A model generated the notes under the pieces. That model saw only the letters and a list, made by a program, of their open reading frames with translations, ran no database searches and was not told where the DNA came from. Positions 44,109 through 55,208 of a DNA stretch of 64,000 bases are shown piece by piece. The DNA is from Grammothele lineata (taxonomy: Eukaryota > Basidiomycota > Agaricomycetes > Polyporales > Polyporaceae): positions 62,001-126,000 of the forward strand of contig NDFF03000035.1 in assembly GCA_002150815.3 (NCBI GenBank). Direction: 5' to 3'. The position numbers were made by a program, and so were the translations under genes. Every line of letters begins with the position of its first letter. Positions within the stretch are counted from its first letter, which is position 1.

Positions 44109-46253
44109 TTATTGCACTGCCCGCACGCCATTCAGCTCTTTGCAGCTTTCTCTGATCAACACCTCTGTCTCGTGCGACCGCGACTTGATGACGCACTCGA
44201 ACGACTCCGGGTGTCTACACGGCGCGCAAGGGTAAATACACCATCAGCGTTTATGTGTCGGAATGCATCACTCACGAGATGAGGCCGGTCACCATCTTGC
44301 CCGACGGGAGGACAGGGCTTCCATCAGAGTCGACAGGCGCGCAGATGCTGAGTGTGTGCAGCACGGTAGCGACAACCATGAACAGCGATGATTCGGCGAA
44401 GTGCTTTCCAGGGCAGACCCTACATGCGTAACCGCGAATCGGATACGAGCACAAGGTCAACGTCTGACGGTGTCGGGCAGTGGCCACTCACCTGCGCCCA
44501 TAGCCGAACGCGGTCGAAGCGGGGTCGCCAGCGTCCAAGTTCAACTGGCCATCCTTCAGAAACCGCTCCGGCGCGAACGCCTCGGGGTCGGGGTACATGT
44601 CCGGGTCGCGCGATATGGCCCTAGTAGTGCGCGCGAGACAATTCATCAGATCAACTATGCGGCCCCCGAAGTCGCCGTCCTGCCGCTTGCTCACCAGATG
44701 TTCGCAATCACAATAGAGCCCTTGGGGATTCGCCATCCCCTGTACTTGTCCTCCTCGAGCGCGCGGTGAGGGACACCCAGAGGCGCGACAGACCGCCAGC
44801 GCAGGAGCTCACGTATGAGTGCGCGCACGTACGGCAGTGCAAGTTCATCCTCGTACGTGGGCAGACGTTGTGGGCCGACGACGGTGGCCAGTTCCGCTTG
44901 CGCCCTTCGCTGAGCATCGGGAAATAGTATCATTGCAGCAAAGAACGTTTGCAGAGTTGAGAGGGTCTAGTAGCAGGCGATGTGTGAGTGCAGAACGCGA
45001 CCCCAGATGCACCTATGTCGGACGATGCGCACCGTATCCGCCCCGCCCGCGTAGGCGACTGCCGCCGCTTGCTTGATCACTTCTTCTTCCGCTGCAATTG
45101 CGGCATTCGTTGCGCGCGCGCGTTCGACTAATTCCATTACCATTGACGGCCGCGCCACACCTTTCCGCTGTTCCAACAGACCATCGTGAGCAGTTTCTTC
45201 CCTTTTACGCTACTCCAGGTTAATGCAGTAGACGCACCATTGCTTCCATTGTCGCATCCCATGGGGCGTTGAGGAGCCTATCTGCTAGTTGCTTGAACTC
45301 CACGCAGTCACGCTTGAAGCCACCGCCAGGCATCCATGCCGGAAGGAAGCGGAGGGCGGGGAAAGTCTCGACGAGATATTTGCCAGGGGCGAAGACCGAC
45401 GAAAACGATGTCATCGTTTCTTCGGCCATCGCCAGATAGTCGGTCTCCGACTCGTCGTCAACTTCAATTCCGTACGCCACACGCATCACGGCGGAGCCGA
45501 AGTAGCTGTTCGACCAGAAGGAAGTGAGTTTTTCAAAGTTCCGAGGTCAGTCAAGGCATTCGAAAACGTGGTGTAGTACTAGTAGGAATATAAAACGCAC
45601 TGCCGGATGTGGTGGAGGAAGTCATGGGGCATGTCAATGAGCCGCTGGACGAAGCGATGAGTTTCGAGCATCTGCGCGGGCCGATACATTGCGACCGCTG
45701 TTTGGTTAAAGTACTGGTGGAAAGCGCGCCGATGGCGCCGCCATCCGGGACCGTATCGTTCCAAGGGGAGCGCCCAACCGAAGTCTATGCTGCAGTCATA
45801 GATGGGGGTTTTGAATTTGGTCGTCAAGGTCTTAAAAAAGCAGTGTAAAAAATGCGAACTTACATGTCGACCAGCGCCGACGGCGACCTGTCTGAGTAGA
45901 TGGCAGAGCGCTTGTCCAGTAGCTCGATAGCCGCCGCTTGGGAGCTCAAGACAACCATGGGCTGACCCAGCACGTCGAGGTAGAGCACGTCGCCTGCATG
46001 TGAACGAAAATTCAGCCTCAAGAGACGGCGATCGTAGAGTGAGCAGAGGCAGACCGTATTTAGCACTCAGGTTACGGAAAGCTTCGTGCATGTCACACTT
46101 GGGAATTTCGAGCACATTTCCAAGGAATGGGAGCCGAGGAGGACTCGGGGGAAGGGGCAACAAATGTCGCACTTTTATCTTCTGGCGAACGAGAAGGACG
46201 GTTACCACACCTGCAAATGTCCAGAGTGTGATCTCGAGCTGGATAGTCAGCAT
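44109..46253 (-). CDS. Cytochrome P450, copy 4
   Basis: Nine exons: 46253-46055, 45993-45864, 45789-45601, 45505-45238, 45167-45033, 44966-44695, 44620-44492, 44419-44276, 44214-44109; 523 residues. Exon 1 is 6 nt longer and exon 5 is 3 nt shorter than in copies 1-3. Motifs: hinge LPLPPSPPRLPFLGN, AGGADT, ELLRWRSVAPLGVPHR, FAPERFL and heme loop FGYGRRVCPGKHFAE. Intron 1 has an unusual GTCTGC donor; copy 5 has GTCAGG at the same place. Closest to copy 5, with which it shares about 450 bp of promoter sequence. Confidence 0.93.
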
Positions 46254-47404
46254 GGTGTTGGCAATGAAGTTTGATTGTGGGAGCGGTTGAGACAGGCCTC
46301 GAGCTGCCTTTATATAGAGATCACCAGATAAGAAGCAGTCGCAAGGTTCTAGTGATTCTATCAGCGAGTAATCAAACACCAGCGAGAATTCGCCACACAT
46401 CTAGTACTGAATTTGTGCGACATCCGACGGGCGATCTTTTGCAAAGTTATAACAGATTGAGTCGTGCTTGACGGTACCCCGAACGCCCGACAGCATGCGT
46501 CATTCCGAGGGCATGAATTCAACGACAGCCCTACAGCGACCTGGGATGTACAATTAGCACCTTTCTCAGACGAGAATGCTAAAAAAGATGCATTCCCCCC
46601 TCGTACCGCTCCTTTCGGAGGAAGCAGCCCATCCGCCCCCACGCCATGGCATGTGCCACCCACGAGAAACCAATGACGAGCTTGTGCGCTATACACGAAG
46701 GCGAACCTAAAAGCTCCGGATCCGGCCGCACGCAAGCCCCATCCGCAAGCTGGGACTAAGTACTAGCTGCGAAGATAAGTAACAGTGCACGTGTTACTGC
46801 CACTCCACGAGATGTATTACTTCTGAACGGCTTACCTGAAGCGTATACGAGACGAAACAAACTCCGTCGAAGGCTTGTCGTTCAACGTCAGGTTCGAGCT
46901 CGAACTCTCCTGAGAGACCGCCGCCGCTGCGGCCGCGCTCCCAGTGGGATGAGTTGTGGCGCTAGTCTCCTGACCACGTGGTCTTATTTGTCCTTCACGC
47001 GAGACAAATAACGCGTCTCGGGCGCTTCCACAGCCCTCTCCCTTGGCTCTCTCGCCTCTTACACGCCTCGCCTCGGGCTCGTAACCTAGCGACATAAGAT
47101 ACTCTGGGCCGTAGATTGTATATATACCAGCTGGGATACCCACACTTTTTTTGAATGGCAGGTTTCAGTGGGTGTGGCATGTCGCATAGACTAAGTAGTC
47201 AACAGTCTCTTTGGCACGAGCATGCAGATTGCAAGATAGTGAAGCAATCGGTCGCCTGAAGACTTGTACTCTACCCCTGCGACTGGAACCTACCACCAGC
47301 GGACTTGTCTTGCACCCCCTGAGCCCTCGAGGCTCGAGCTCGACTTCTAGTCTCTCGCACTCGCAGCCACCAGCGCTGTTACCATCCTCATCATCACTTC
47401 CCCA
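46254..47404. other. Promoter of P450 copy 4 and upstream part of repeat S3
   Basis: 46254-46720 is the P450 promoter, homologous to 50273-50740. From 46975 the sequence is the upstream part of repeat S3, starting at GACCACGTGGTC. No gene. Confidence 0.55.
46307..46316 (-). promoter_or_regulatory. TATA box of P450 copy 4
   Basis: TATATAAAGG on the minus strand, about 54 bp upstream of the start codon, matching copy 5. Confidence 0.6.
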
Positions 47405-48040
47405 ATGTCTTACTCCTCTACTTCTACCTCCTCTCTCTCCTCACAACCAGCCACACATCACCTCACGCCTTCTCCTTCTTCAATTCCCCCCCCTCCCAAT
47501 ACCTACCACCTCTATGAAGACGCGCGCCAGACGCTGTACCCGCTAAACAAACACGCTAAGTAACAGAAGATCACGAAGAACGGGCCAAAGAAATACTTTG
47601 AGCTCTGAACGCATCCGCGCATCGCTCTCGTGGGCCAGTCCCCGAGTACCGCCATCTCTCTACCAGCTCGCCTGAATCGCACCTGGGCTGGCTATCGATT
47701 ATCGACCTCGTCCCATCGCCCTCTCGTCACCCGCAGTCACCTGCGTAGCGATCAAGGCAACACATTCCGCCCGCTGGCGCCCTCACACTGCCATAAACCT
47801 GGCACATGTCGTGAGTCGGCAGCAACACTCTTCAAGACATCCAGATGGATATGGAGAGCTGGCAGCTGCCCCTTGGGATAGACTCGGATTTTCGCGCCGG
47901 CACCGGACTCTCGTGGACCTTGCTGCAAAAATAATCCCACTGTATGTGTACTGTGGCACACCTTTCCCAGTTATCATCATCATCCTCACAATGCTCACTA
48001 CTATCCTTAACGAATACCAAACTCGATTACGCTGAGCCAG
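46975..48040 (+). repeat. Repeat unit S3 (small-gene module)
   Basis: Third copy of the module, the most diverged, with an interrupted small gene. Boundaries are approximate. Confidence 0.75.
47405..47608 (+). pseudogene. 68-residue gene, copy 3, with premature stop
   Basis: Starts MSYSSTST and keeps the core TYHLYEDARQTLYP, but has a TAA at 47561-47563 within the basic tail. The frame then resumes with ITKNGPKKYFEL before TGA at 47606-47608. The N-terminal half is much diverged. It may be a pseudogene or encode a shortened 52-residue protein. Confidence 0.6.
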
Positions 48041-48139
48041 TCATTCACGCTTTCTGTACGTCAAACAAGTCAATGTTGGCACGCGCCCGTTCACGGAGAA
48101 CGGTCTTGGCAAGAAAACCGAGGGCAAGGCTGAACGAAA
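47609..48139. other. 3' space between small-gene copy 3 and P450 copy 5
   Basis: Downstream part of repeat S3, decayed relative to S1, then the 3' flank of P450 copy 5. No gene. Confidence 0.5.
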
Positions 48140-50272
48140 CTATTGCACGGCCCGCATCCCTTTCAGCTCGTTGCAGCTCGTTCTGATCAGCGCTTCCATC
48201 TCGTGCGACCGCGATTTGATTACGCATTCGAACGGTTCTGGGTGTCTACACAACACGCACAGATAAACACGCCGTCAATGTGTGTCCACATGTGTCGGAA
48301 TGCGCCACTCACGAGAGGAGGCCTGTTACCATCTTGCCCGATGGGAAGACAGGCTTCCCATCTGAGTCGACAGGCGCGCGGATGCTGAGCGTGTGCAGCA
48401 CAGTAGCGACGACTATAAAGAGCGACGACTCGGCGAAGTGCTTTCCAGGGCAGATCCTATGTGCATAAGCGCAAATCGAATAAGAGCACACGGTCAACGT
48501 TTAGGAGCCTAGCGGCAGTGTCGGGCAATGGCGACTCACCTGCGCCCGTAGCCGAACACGGTTGAAGCGGGGTCGCCTGCATCCAAGTTCAGCCGGCCGT
48601 CCTTGAGGAATCGCTCCGGCGCGAACGTCTCGGGATCGGGGTACACGTTCGGATCGCGCGAGATGGCCCTAGTGCACGTGCACCGAATACAGGTCAGCCA
48701 TTCGGTTCTCCAAGCCCTCACATTGCTGCATGCTCACCAGATGTTCGCAATCACAACAGAGCCTTTGGGGATCCGCCATCCCCTGTACTCATCCTCCTCG
48801 TGTGCACGATGTGGGATACCCAGAGGCGCGACAGACCGCCAGCGCAGGAGCTCCCGAATGAGCGCACGGACGTACGGTAGTGCAAGCTCGTCCTCGTACG
48901 TGGGCAGGCGTTGTGGACCGACGACGGTGGCCAGTTCTTCGTGCGCCTTTCGCTGAGCCTGAGGGAAAAGAATCATGGCAGCGAAGAACGTCTGCAAAGT
49001 CGAAAAGGTCTAGCAACAAGCTGGGTGTGAGCACAGAACACGGTGTCAAATGTATATACACGATGCGCACCGTGTCAGCTCCGCCCGCGTATGCGACTCC
49101 TGCGGCCTGCTTGATCACCTCTTCTTCTTCGGCTGCAGTCGTGACATCCGTCGCACGCGCGCGTTCGACTAGGTTCGCCACCATCGACGGCTGCGCGACA
49201 CCTTTCCGCTGTTCCAACAGACTATCTTGAGCCCTTCTGTCGCGCTCTAGTCTAATGAGGTAGACGCACCATCGCTTCCATTGCGGCGTCCCATGGGGCG
49301 TTGAGGAGCCTATCTGATAGCTGTTTAAACTCTGCACAATCGCGTTTGAAGCCAGCACCAGGCATCCACGCCGGAAGGAAGCGGAGGGCGGGGAAAGTCT
49401 CGACAAGGTATTTGCCGGGAGCGAAGACTGACGAAAATGATGACATCGCTTCCTCCGCCATCGCCAAGTAGTCGGTCTCAAGCTCGTCGTCGATTTCGAT
49501 CCCGTAGGTCACGCGCATCACAGCAGAACCGAAGTAGCTGGTTGAAGGGAAGAAAATGATGATATGAGCGAGAGATGAAAGTTCTGGGGTCAGTCAGCGT
49601 GCTCGGGTCCGAAACTCACTGCTGAATGTGATGGAGGAAGTCGTGGGGCGTGTCGATGAGCCGCTGTACGAAGCGATGAGTTTCGAGTACCTGTGCAGGT
49701 CGATATGTTTCGACCGCTGTTTGGTTGAAGTACTGATGGAAAGCACGCCGATGACGCCGCCATCCGGGACCGTATCGTTCCAAGGGGAGCGCCCAACCGA
49801 AGTCTATGCTGCAGTCACAAAAATGAGGAAGAAGTAGGTCATTAACCTCTTTGGCGAGGAATAGAGCACTGTGCGGACTTACGTGTCGACCAGGATCGAG
49901 GGCGGCCTGTCCGAGTAATTAGCAGAGCGTTTGTCCAGTAGCTCAATTGCCGCTGCTTGGGAGCTCAGGATAACCATGGGCTGACCTAGCACGTCGAGAT
50001 AAAGCACATCGCCTGCATGTAAACGAGAAATCAGCCTTGAGACGCAGCGATTGCGAAATGGATAGAGCCTGACCGTGTTTGGCACTCAAGTTACGGAAAG
50101 TTTCGTGCGTATCGCACCTGGGAATCTCGAGTGCATTTCCTAGGAAGGGGAGGCGGAGAGGGCCTGGGGGGAGGGGTAGCAAGCTGCGGGTTTTGGTCTT
50201 CCAGTGAAGTAGAAGAAAGGCGGCTGCCACTCCAGAGATCCAGAGAGCGATTTCGGGCTGGATGCTCGACAT
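48140..50272 (-). CDS. Cytochrome P450, copy 5
   Basis: Nine exons: 50272-50074, 50012-49883, 49808-49620, 49537-49270, 49208-49071, 49009-48738, 48668-48540, 48456-48313, 48245-48140; 524 residues. Motifs: hinge LPLPPGPLRLPFLGN, AGGADT, ELLRWRSVAPLGIPHR, FAPERFL and heme loop FGYGRRICPGKHFAE. All expected catalytic residues are present. It is the sister of copy 4: same exon 1 length, same odd GTC-type first donor, homologous promoter and same convergent neighbour type, so the whole unit was duplicated in tandem. Confidence 0.93.
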
Positions 50273-51076
50273 GGTACTGGCGATAGACTTTGTCTGTGGG
50301 GACTGTTGTAGCAGGCCTTGAGCTCCCTTTATATAGACCATCCGATAAGCCTATGCGGTCGCAAGGTTCTGGTGACGCCGTTAGCAGTTGAATCAACGTC
50401 AGTGACGATACCAGCCGCATACTTACTAAGTAACCTGTGGGACATATGGATGGGCGATTCTTCGTAAAGTTACGACAAATTGAGTTTCTTTCACCCCACA
50501 AACCCTGTAACATGCGCAATTCCGAGGATGCAAGTTGATCCGTAGCTGTACAGCGGCCTGTGAGGTACAGTTTATGCCTTTCTCGAGGATGCCATAAAAT
50601 AATTCACTCACGGACGCCACGCATTTCGGAGGAAAGGGCTCTGCCACCCCCGGGCCCCCCACTACGACTCCATGTGTCACCCACGAGGTGGGTTGAAACA
50701 GTAATGCCCCTGCACGCTACACGCGAAGGCGACCTAGAAGCTCCAGAACAGAGGCTCGTGCATATCTAGGAAGCGAGGAAACAAAGTAGTGCGGCGAGAA
50801 GGTGTGATCTATAGAGGAGAGGAAGCGTGGGTACCCGGGCCATCGCGGAAGAAGCCGGCGATAGACTTGTGCCAGGGAAAAGAGATGATCCTACAACGTA
50901 CCAATCCTACTTAGAAAGGGCCGAGGAGCTTTTAAGCCGCAATTGCTGGGTCTGAAATTGTAAGCACTGTGAAGTAAGTCTATTTCCTGCTGTTCGTGTC
51001 TAGTAGCGGAGTACATCAGAGACGCTATGAGACGATATCCCAATGCAAAAAAATCCATCAAACGGGGTTATCGGAG
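50273..51076. other. Promoter region of P450 copy 5
   Basis: 50273-50740 is homologous to the promoter of copy 4. Beyond about 50,770 up to the tRNA the sequence is unique, without a gene. Confidence 0.55.
50326..50335 (-). promoter_or_regulatory. TATA box of P450 copy 5
   Basis: TATATAAAGG on the minus strand, about 54 bp upstream of the start codon, in the conserved promoter block. Confidence 0.6.
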
Positions 51077-51147
51077 TGCATTAAGGGGGAATCGAACCCC
51101 CGGCGGGTCGATGGCAACGACCCAGGTTACCACTACCCCATTAATGC
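51077..51147 (-). tRNA. tRNA-Gly (anticodon GCC)
   Basis: On the minus strand the acceptor GCATTAA pairs perfectly with TTAATGC, the anticodon loop TTGCCAT gives GCC, and the T arm is GGGGG/CCCCC around TTCGATT. The discriminator is A. 71 nt, no intron. It marks the edge of the P450 array. Confidence 0.95.
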
Positions 51148-51925
51148 GATGTCAGCTCTTTAGTCACGCAGTAGTATAACCAGCGAATACACCACCTTCC
51201 GCGTACGGACGGATCCGTTGGAGTCGTGGCTGCGGAGACACTGAGCTTGGCACACGACGCGTTGCGCACCTATGTACCAGTACGTCTTGCCAGGCTGGAG
51301 CACGATTTGCTCCTCCCGTCGAGTTCCATTTTTCGGTTACTTCTACAATGGTATGGAATCATGAATCTTCGCAAGAGACCCCTCTTTCGTCAAGAGCTCA
51401 TCTCCAGGCAAGTGCAGAGACTGCGTTTTACTTATCCCTAACTCGAGCCTCCGACACTCGCTTACGTGTGTTGTAGATAGCGGAATGTAGCCTCTCGTGA
51501 GCTGCACTGCTTTGCATTTTGCGTGCGATCCGCCCCAGCCGGCGCACCATGTTTTACCGCGCCCCGCGACGCTCGCCCAGCACCCGCCTTCCGCCCGGAT
51601 CATCGTGAAGGTGGCGCCCAGCCTCGCCCAGCATTTGTCTCGGGTGCCCCTTTGATGTCAGCCTCTAAGTACCTCTCTTTCCCCGCACGGTCACGATCGA
51701 TCAGGGTCGGCCTCTTGTCACCGCGCTTGCCTTGCTCCTGGGCTGCCTGTCGCTATATCATACCGCGCGCTGGCAGCGCGTTTAGCTTTTCCTTCCTTCT
51801 GGCCTCCTCTTCATTCTGGTCACCTCTCTTCCGCCTCTCGCATACGAGTTCTCCGTACCTCTAGCCGCTGTCGCCGGAGGCCAGCTGTCTGTCCTTTCTC
51901 TCTGCGCTTCTAGTTTCCTTCTGCG
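51148..51925. other. Upstream region of the alginate-lyase-fold gene
   Basis: No gene seen. The last ~300 bp (51,640-51,925) are strongly pyrimidine-rich, typical of the leader and promoter of a highly expressed fungal gene. Confidence 0.5.
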
Positions 51926-54413
51926 ATGCGCTCCTACGCTGTTGTCCTCGCGCTCTCCGCGACGTCCGCGCGCGCCTTCACAAACTACGCGAACGACTTC
52001 ATCGACCCTCAAATTATCCTCTCCAAAGATTTCAGTAATATTACTGCCATGGCGCAGGAAACCATCGTTAACTGGGCGGACCAGCTTGCAGCCATGGGAC
52101 CGTGGAGTGGGTATCGCGCCTCTGTGTTTATGGTGTGTCGCGCGTACGCGCGACACGATCGTTCCGGACCGCCTTTGACATACGCCACTGTGCCTTGTAG
52201 ATGTAACGAGCAAACCGTTTACGCCTCCGTCGGGCACCAAGAAGGATTACATGAGTTTTGCGCCCTAGTACGTCCCCCCACCCTTGCACGTTTGCGCTGA
52301 CCGTGCTGACAATGCTCAACGTTCTAGCTGGTGGCCTGACTGCTCGAGTGTTGGGAACACGACGGAACTTACGCAAGAAGAAAGTTCGTCGTCACTGCGT
52401 ATCCCTGTGTATTCCGCATCTGACCGCGCGCCCATCTGAAACAGTCTGGACGACGTGCCCGTATGTCGTGCGCGACGGGCAGTTCAACCCCGACGCGCGC
52501 GAGGTGGACGACATCGGCAACTTTGACGACATGGCGAACGCTGTACTGTTCAATGCCCTTGCCTGGGTGATTAATGGCTCGGACAGCTACGCAGAGAACG
52601 TTGCGTCCTGGGTCAACACCTGGTTCCTCGACGACGCGACCGGCATGAACCCGAACCTCAACTACGCCCAGATGCAGCGCGGTCCCACGGGCCAGAACGG
52701 CACACACACGGGCATCCTGTACGTGTTTTTCTCCCCCTCTTTCCCTTGCTCTCGTCTCCCCTGCGATCAAGACTCGCGCTCGCTCGGAGCGTCGTCATAT
52801 CTGTAGAGCGATGGGCCTCTGCTGCGGCTGCGGTCGCACCCGCGCCCCCGTTTCCATCGCCCACACTGGCCGGTCCTCGCGTCCACATCCGCTACTAGTG
52901 GAAACGCGCGCGCTGCGCGGCGTGCCTGCTAAGTGCGACCAGATAAGCGCCTATCTCCCCGCATTGCGCGATCTCTATCGCTTCCTGATCCGGCGCGCCG
53001 TGCTGTGCTGCGCTCTCGGCTCGCGCTGATCGCCCGCTAATGACCCTTCATGACGCTCATGATCTCTAACTCCGCTCGCCTGCAGGGACCTCAAGTGCAT
53101 GGCGAAGGTCGTCTCGGGCGTGCTCGTCCTGCGCGAGGGCAAATCCGCGGCGTGGACGGACGAGCTCGATAGTGCGCTCAACAGCTGGACGGAAACATAT
53201 ATCGGATGGCTCACGAGCGCCAGCATCGCGCTCGAGGAGAAGGCCGCGGCCAAGTGAGCGTCTTTCCTCTCCTAATCTCTTGACATATCCCGCCCGAGGC
53301 GCGAGCGCGATCTGTCATGTTTTCGAGCTTGGCACTAACCTCCCTTGGTTGCGTTTGTCCTCATGCCTCTCATTGCTGCCGCCTCTCACGCATCGCCGTC
53401 ATGCCCGCGTCGCTCGCTCGTGCGTCGCAATCGCGCACACAGCAACCACGGCACGTTCTACTATAACCAACTCGCGGCGCTTCAAGTCCTCATCGGTAAC
53501 AATACGGGTGCGGCGGATACCGTCGAAGAGTACTTCACCGGGAAGTACAAGTCGCAAATTTCTGCCAATGGCGACCAGGTGCGTTCGAGTTTCGCTCTCG
53601 TCTCGGGTCGGAAGACGTACGGCCCCACACCGGCTTTGTCGCTCGCATGCTATCGTCCCGGAGCGGGACCTATCTGCGTGTGCAGCCGATAGCTGACCGG
53701 ACTTCCTTCGCTCGACAGCCGCTCGAGACCGCGCGTACACGCCCATACCATTACCGCGCATACAACATCGCGGCTATAATCGTACGTCGCCTCGCTTGTC
53801 TGCTCCGTCGTTTGAGCTGGGCTGAGTATGCTGCTTCCCACCACCCGACTCCACCACTAATCCACGCCAATTTCGTGTCCGCGCGCTCGACGGTTCCTTC
53901 AATCTGCGCTCACCATACTCGTCACCGGCTCGCCCGCGCGCCCACTCATGCACGCATTTCACTTCCTCGACATGCACCCGCCTCCCGGACACGCGCACAC
54001 AGACGAACGCCAAGATCGGGCAATACGTCGGCTACTCCGCCTGGAACCTGACCACCTCCAACGGCTCCACGATCCAGTCCGCGCTCGACTACGCCATGAC
54101 CCTCCCGGCAGGGGACGAGACCGCGTCGGAGCTCTACCCGCAAATCGTTGCCGTCGGCGCCGTCTACGGCGACCCTGAGGACAAGTACGCGCAGTTCATG
54201 GCGGAGAACGCGGGGAACGACTACCCCGCCGACGCGCAGTTCCTCTGGAACCAGCCCTTCTCGGACTCGGGACTCGTTGCGGAGAACGCGGCGAACTCGG
54301 GCGGGGCGAGTGTCCGGACGGGGGACAGTGCGGCGAGTCCTGCGGGCATGCCGCGGAGTGCGCTAGTTAGCGCGGTTGCGCTCGCGCTCGGCGCGGTCGT
54401 GCTTAGTGCTTAA
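51926..54413 (+). CDS. Secreted GPI-anchored alginate-lyase-fold protein (candidate polysaccharide lyase)
   Basis: Eight exons: 51926-52106, 52201-52267, 52328-52383, 52445-52718, 53086-53253, 53443-53578, 53719-53781, 54003-54413; 451 residues. Signal peptide (MRSYAVVLALSATSARA), then an alginate-lyase-type (alpha/alpha toroid) domain: NVTSKPFTPPSGTKKDYMS, YWWPDC, TTCPYVVRDGQFNPD, NNHGTFYYNQ at 249-258 and TARTRPYHYRAYN around 299-308, whose Asn, His, Arg and Tyr residues are the likely catalytic set. A short Gly/Ser stretch and hydrophobic end (SALVSAVALALGAVVLSA) suggest GPI anchoring. It probably cleaves uronic-acid polysaccharides by beta-elimination; PL38 (glucuronan lyase-like) is a possible family, not proven. 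Introns of 367, 189, 140 and 221 nt are long for this window. Confidence 0.78.
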
Positions 54414-55208
54414 GCCGAAGTGCTCTCTCGCCCCCGCCAGCCGTCTCGCTCGTCTCCAGCGAGCCATTACACTACTTACTCTACATCCTGTTCCTTGTTA
54501 TACTTATCACTCTCTGAAATGCCCGGACTACTCCGGCCTAGCTATTTTTTGGACATTCCCTGCTACAGTTCAGGACTCAAGTCGATCTGAGATCCATCAG
54601 CATAGTTTACTCTGCATTACTATCATCCGTACGCGTTACCCACCATGCATCTTATATTCGCATAGTGCATTACTATCCCGTCCAACTCCAAATTTTGCCC
54701 CATTGCTCTACATATTTCCCTTCTACGTATCCGGGACGAGTGAGTGCACTGGGAATGAAGGCTATCCTGCATATCGGCTGTAGGCTTACTTTACCATAGC
54801 ATTACATCGTGAATGGAGTTCCGAGAGTGCTAGAATGCAACATCGGCATCAACATGAAGAAGCATTCTCACTCAGATACCGCAGCAGTGCGTACAATCGC
54901 ACACGTGAAGTATTCGACTCGGCCTCGAATGAGCGACATGTCCAGATCAATGCAAGTCCCATTTTCGTGCGATTTTCTGCCCCAAAGAGTATCGTACAAT
55001 CCAAAGATCAACAATATACAACTACAACGACGCACCAGGCCAGCCAGGAACACGCAACCAAAGAAAGCAGAGGAAGACGCCCTAAGCGGGAAAGGAGGGT
55101 GGACACGGGGGTATAGGTATGCGTAGGAGTGACAGCTAGTGGGTATATAGGCGTGCGGATGCCTCCTTATGGCTTCGAGGACTTCGACTTGAAAGGGCTT
55201 CGGTGTCC
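54414..55208. other. Convergent 3' space
   Basis: Between the stops of the alginate-lyase-fold gene and the polygalacturonase gene; 3' UTRs, no gene recognised. Confidence 0.5.
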
